Part shown: one piece after another, positions 62,876 to 64,000 of the stretch | Layout: every line of letters starts with the position of its first letter | Numbering within the stretch: the first letter of the stretch is position 1 | Assembly (NCBI GenBank): GCA_035578155.1 | Contig: JAPWDM010000002.1 | Location: 33,693,437 to 33,757,436 of the forward strand | Direction of reading: 5' to 3' | Source of the DNA: Brachynemurus nebulosus | Lineage: Eukaryota > Arthropoda > Insecta > Neuroptera > Myrmeleontidae | DNA: 64,000 nucleotides | Program-made: the position numbers and the translations under genes | The notes under the pieces: generated by a model | Database searches by the model: none | The model's input: only the letters and a program-made list of their open reading frames with translations | What the model was told of the DNA's origin: nothing

Positions 62876-63929
62876 GATTCGATGGCGATTCCTGGAAACC
62901 GATCATTCTTGAATTTAATTTTCGCGCGTCTATACATAATCGAAATGAACCATTTTTCTTTCGGATACAGACAAGCGGATTAAGAAATTCACTCTTAGAA
63001 TGTTCAATAATGCCCTTCTGAAGCATGTCGATGATTTGCTGCTCTGCCTGCTTCTTAAAATGATACGGTATAGGATATAATTTACACTTAAAAGGTGTAT
63101 AATCATTTAATTCAATTTTATGATAATAACCCGGGAAAGTTCCTAAATTACTTGAAAATATTTTACTGTATTTGGAAATTAATTCTGTCAACTTTTCTTT
63201 TTGTTCAGGTGAAGAATCGCCGTCACAAACGATTTTGTCAGTGAGTTCTATGTTAAATATTTTATCATTATTGTCAGGAATGTCGTCATTACAATCTATT
63301 ATTTCGAGTTCTGATTCGCTTTCACTATCAATTATGTCATCACTTGAACTAACTATACTTATACTTGTATCATCTGCCAAGTTACTTGAGACAAAGCGTA
63401 TGTCAATATTTTTATCTGGACATTCAAAAGATTGCTTGCAACAATTTACATTGCATTTATATTTTAAACAAAAGTCCATACCAATGATAAAATCACAGGT
63501 TAGATTTTGAATAATTAAACAAGGCATCTCAAAATCCTGATTTACAATTTTGAATTCCAAAAATATCTGTTTTTTACAAATAAGTTTGCCACCAGCATAT
63601 CCTAGTTCGATGTTACTGACCGGCAAGGTTTCAATTTTGACAGTGCTATTTGAGCAAAGTCTATTATAAAATTCATTTGACATACAGGTGACGTCGCTAT
63701 CTGTGTCAACAATAGCAATATACGAATTGTTATACATTTCAACATGGATATTCGGAGTAACTTTGGTGCGGAATTTAGAAATCTGACGGATATCTTCATT
63801 ATCCCTACTATTTTGATTCTGGTTGCTTGCTAAAGCTTTTGAATTATTTAGTTGATCCTGACGGTTATAATCCACTCGCGAGTTATTCTGAAATTTATTT
63901 TTATTTGCAACTATTTTATCGTATTTCAT
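62640..63929 (-). pseudogene. gypsy protease and RT fingers/palm
   Basis: A 429-codon frame from ATG 63929. Around residues 70-78 IAIVDTDSDVTCMS is the aspartic protease site, but the usual D-S/T-G reads DTD, so the catalytic Gly is lost. IIGMDFCLKY around residue 150 fits the second protease signature. Fingers and palm of RT follow: KGIIEHSKSEFLNPLVCIRK, FRLCIDARKLNS and MSSMDFYSGFHQIFLDE, with the first catalytic Asp near residue 367. The frame then runs into a wrong reading phase near 62760. It is probably gag-pol derived; the start codon is only the first ATG in a larger frame. Confidence 0.85.
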
Positions 63930-64000
63930 AAGAATATTAAAAAAAAATATTATCGCCTGACTTTTTACCGGAAAACGTTAATTTTGTTCTAATATCATCT

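Larger units (their letters stand above)
59929..64000 (-). mobile_element. Ty3/gypsy retrotransposon, pol part
   Basis: Minus-strand order from the right edge is protease, reverse transcriptase, RNase H, integrase zinc finger, core and C-terminus, then a polypurine tract and LTR start. This is the Ty3/gypsy order. Gag and the 5' LTR lie beyond base 64000. Several frameshifts and stops show that it is an old inactive copy. A 60-61-kb remainder between integrase and the polypurine tract has no env-like frame. Confidence 0.9.

Noticed and set aside
62780..63510. Plus-strand frames of 67 and 112 codons
   Set aside because: Antisense shadows of gypsy pol.

Overview
This is a very AT-rich eukaryotic window with no recognisable host gene. 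Everything identifiable is mobile-element sequence in several stages of decay: Tc1-like, mariner, Merlin, hAT-like, PIF/Harbinger-like and Mutator-like DNA elements, two different LINE fragments, and the pol region of a Ty3/gypsy element. There are also many short non-autonomous elements (MITEs), foldback elements, 120-160 bp tandem subrepeats and long (TA)n tracts. This mix, the pseudogenised transposases and a small intron with GT-AG borders suggest an arthropod, most likely an insect. The order cannot be fixed from sequence alone.

Layout. 0.8-2.4 kb: a diverged foldback repeat carrying a 931-bp insertion. 2.5-3.8 kb: Tc1-like relic. 4.2-4.9 kb: foldback MITE abutting a TA tract. 6.9-8.5 kb: Merlin relic with long terminal inverted repeats (TIRs). 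9.6 and 52.3 kb: two copies of one MITE in opposite orientation. 11.2 kb: hAT-type MITE. 12.6-15.5 kb: composite inverted repeat with RTE-like 3' tail subrepeats. 16.8-26.8 kb: a roughly 10-kb nested palindrome whose core (21.0-24.6 kb) has near-identical 1.6-1.8 kb arms around a 180-bp loop. 28.6-31.7 kb: about 120-bp tandem repeats, two TA tracts and a solo copy of the palindrome core arm. 32.2-32.9 kb: hAT-like MITE and mariner fragment. 33.3-36.2 kb: a 5'-truncated LINE with an exact 12-bp target-site duplication (TSD), its ORF interrupted by a 1.65-kb palindrome. 36.3-37.8 kb: further repeat copies. 39.5-43.2 kb: PIF-like, hAT-like and Tc1-like non-autonomous elements. 43.3-44.2 kb: TA-flanked TIR element. 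44.8-46.3 kb: second LINE, hit at its 3' end by a 1.68-kb Mutator-like foldback with a 9-bp TSD. 48.1-51.7 kb: two arrays of one ~156-bp unit, inverted relative to each other. 52.5-59.4 kb: mostly AT-rich sequence with a THAP-domain relic and a TA tract. 59.9-64.0 kb: gypsy pol on the minus strand.

None of the coding relics is intact; all show stops, frameshifts or truncation. The main interest is architectural: repeated nesting that can be dated by empty sites and TSDs, and several palindromes long enough to give hairpin RNAs if transcribed. I saw no CRISPR array, tRNA or rRNA.
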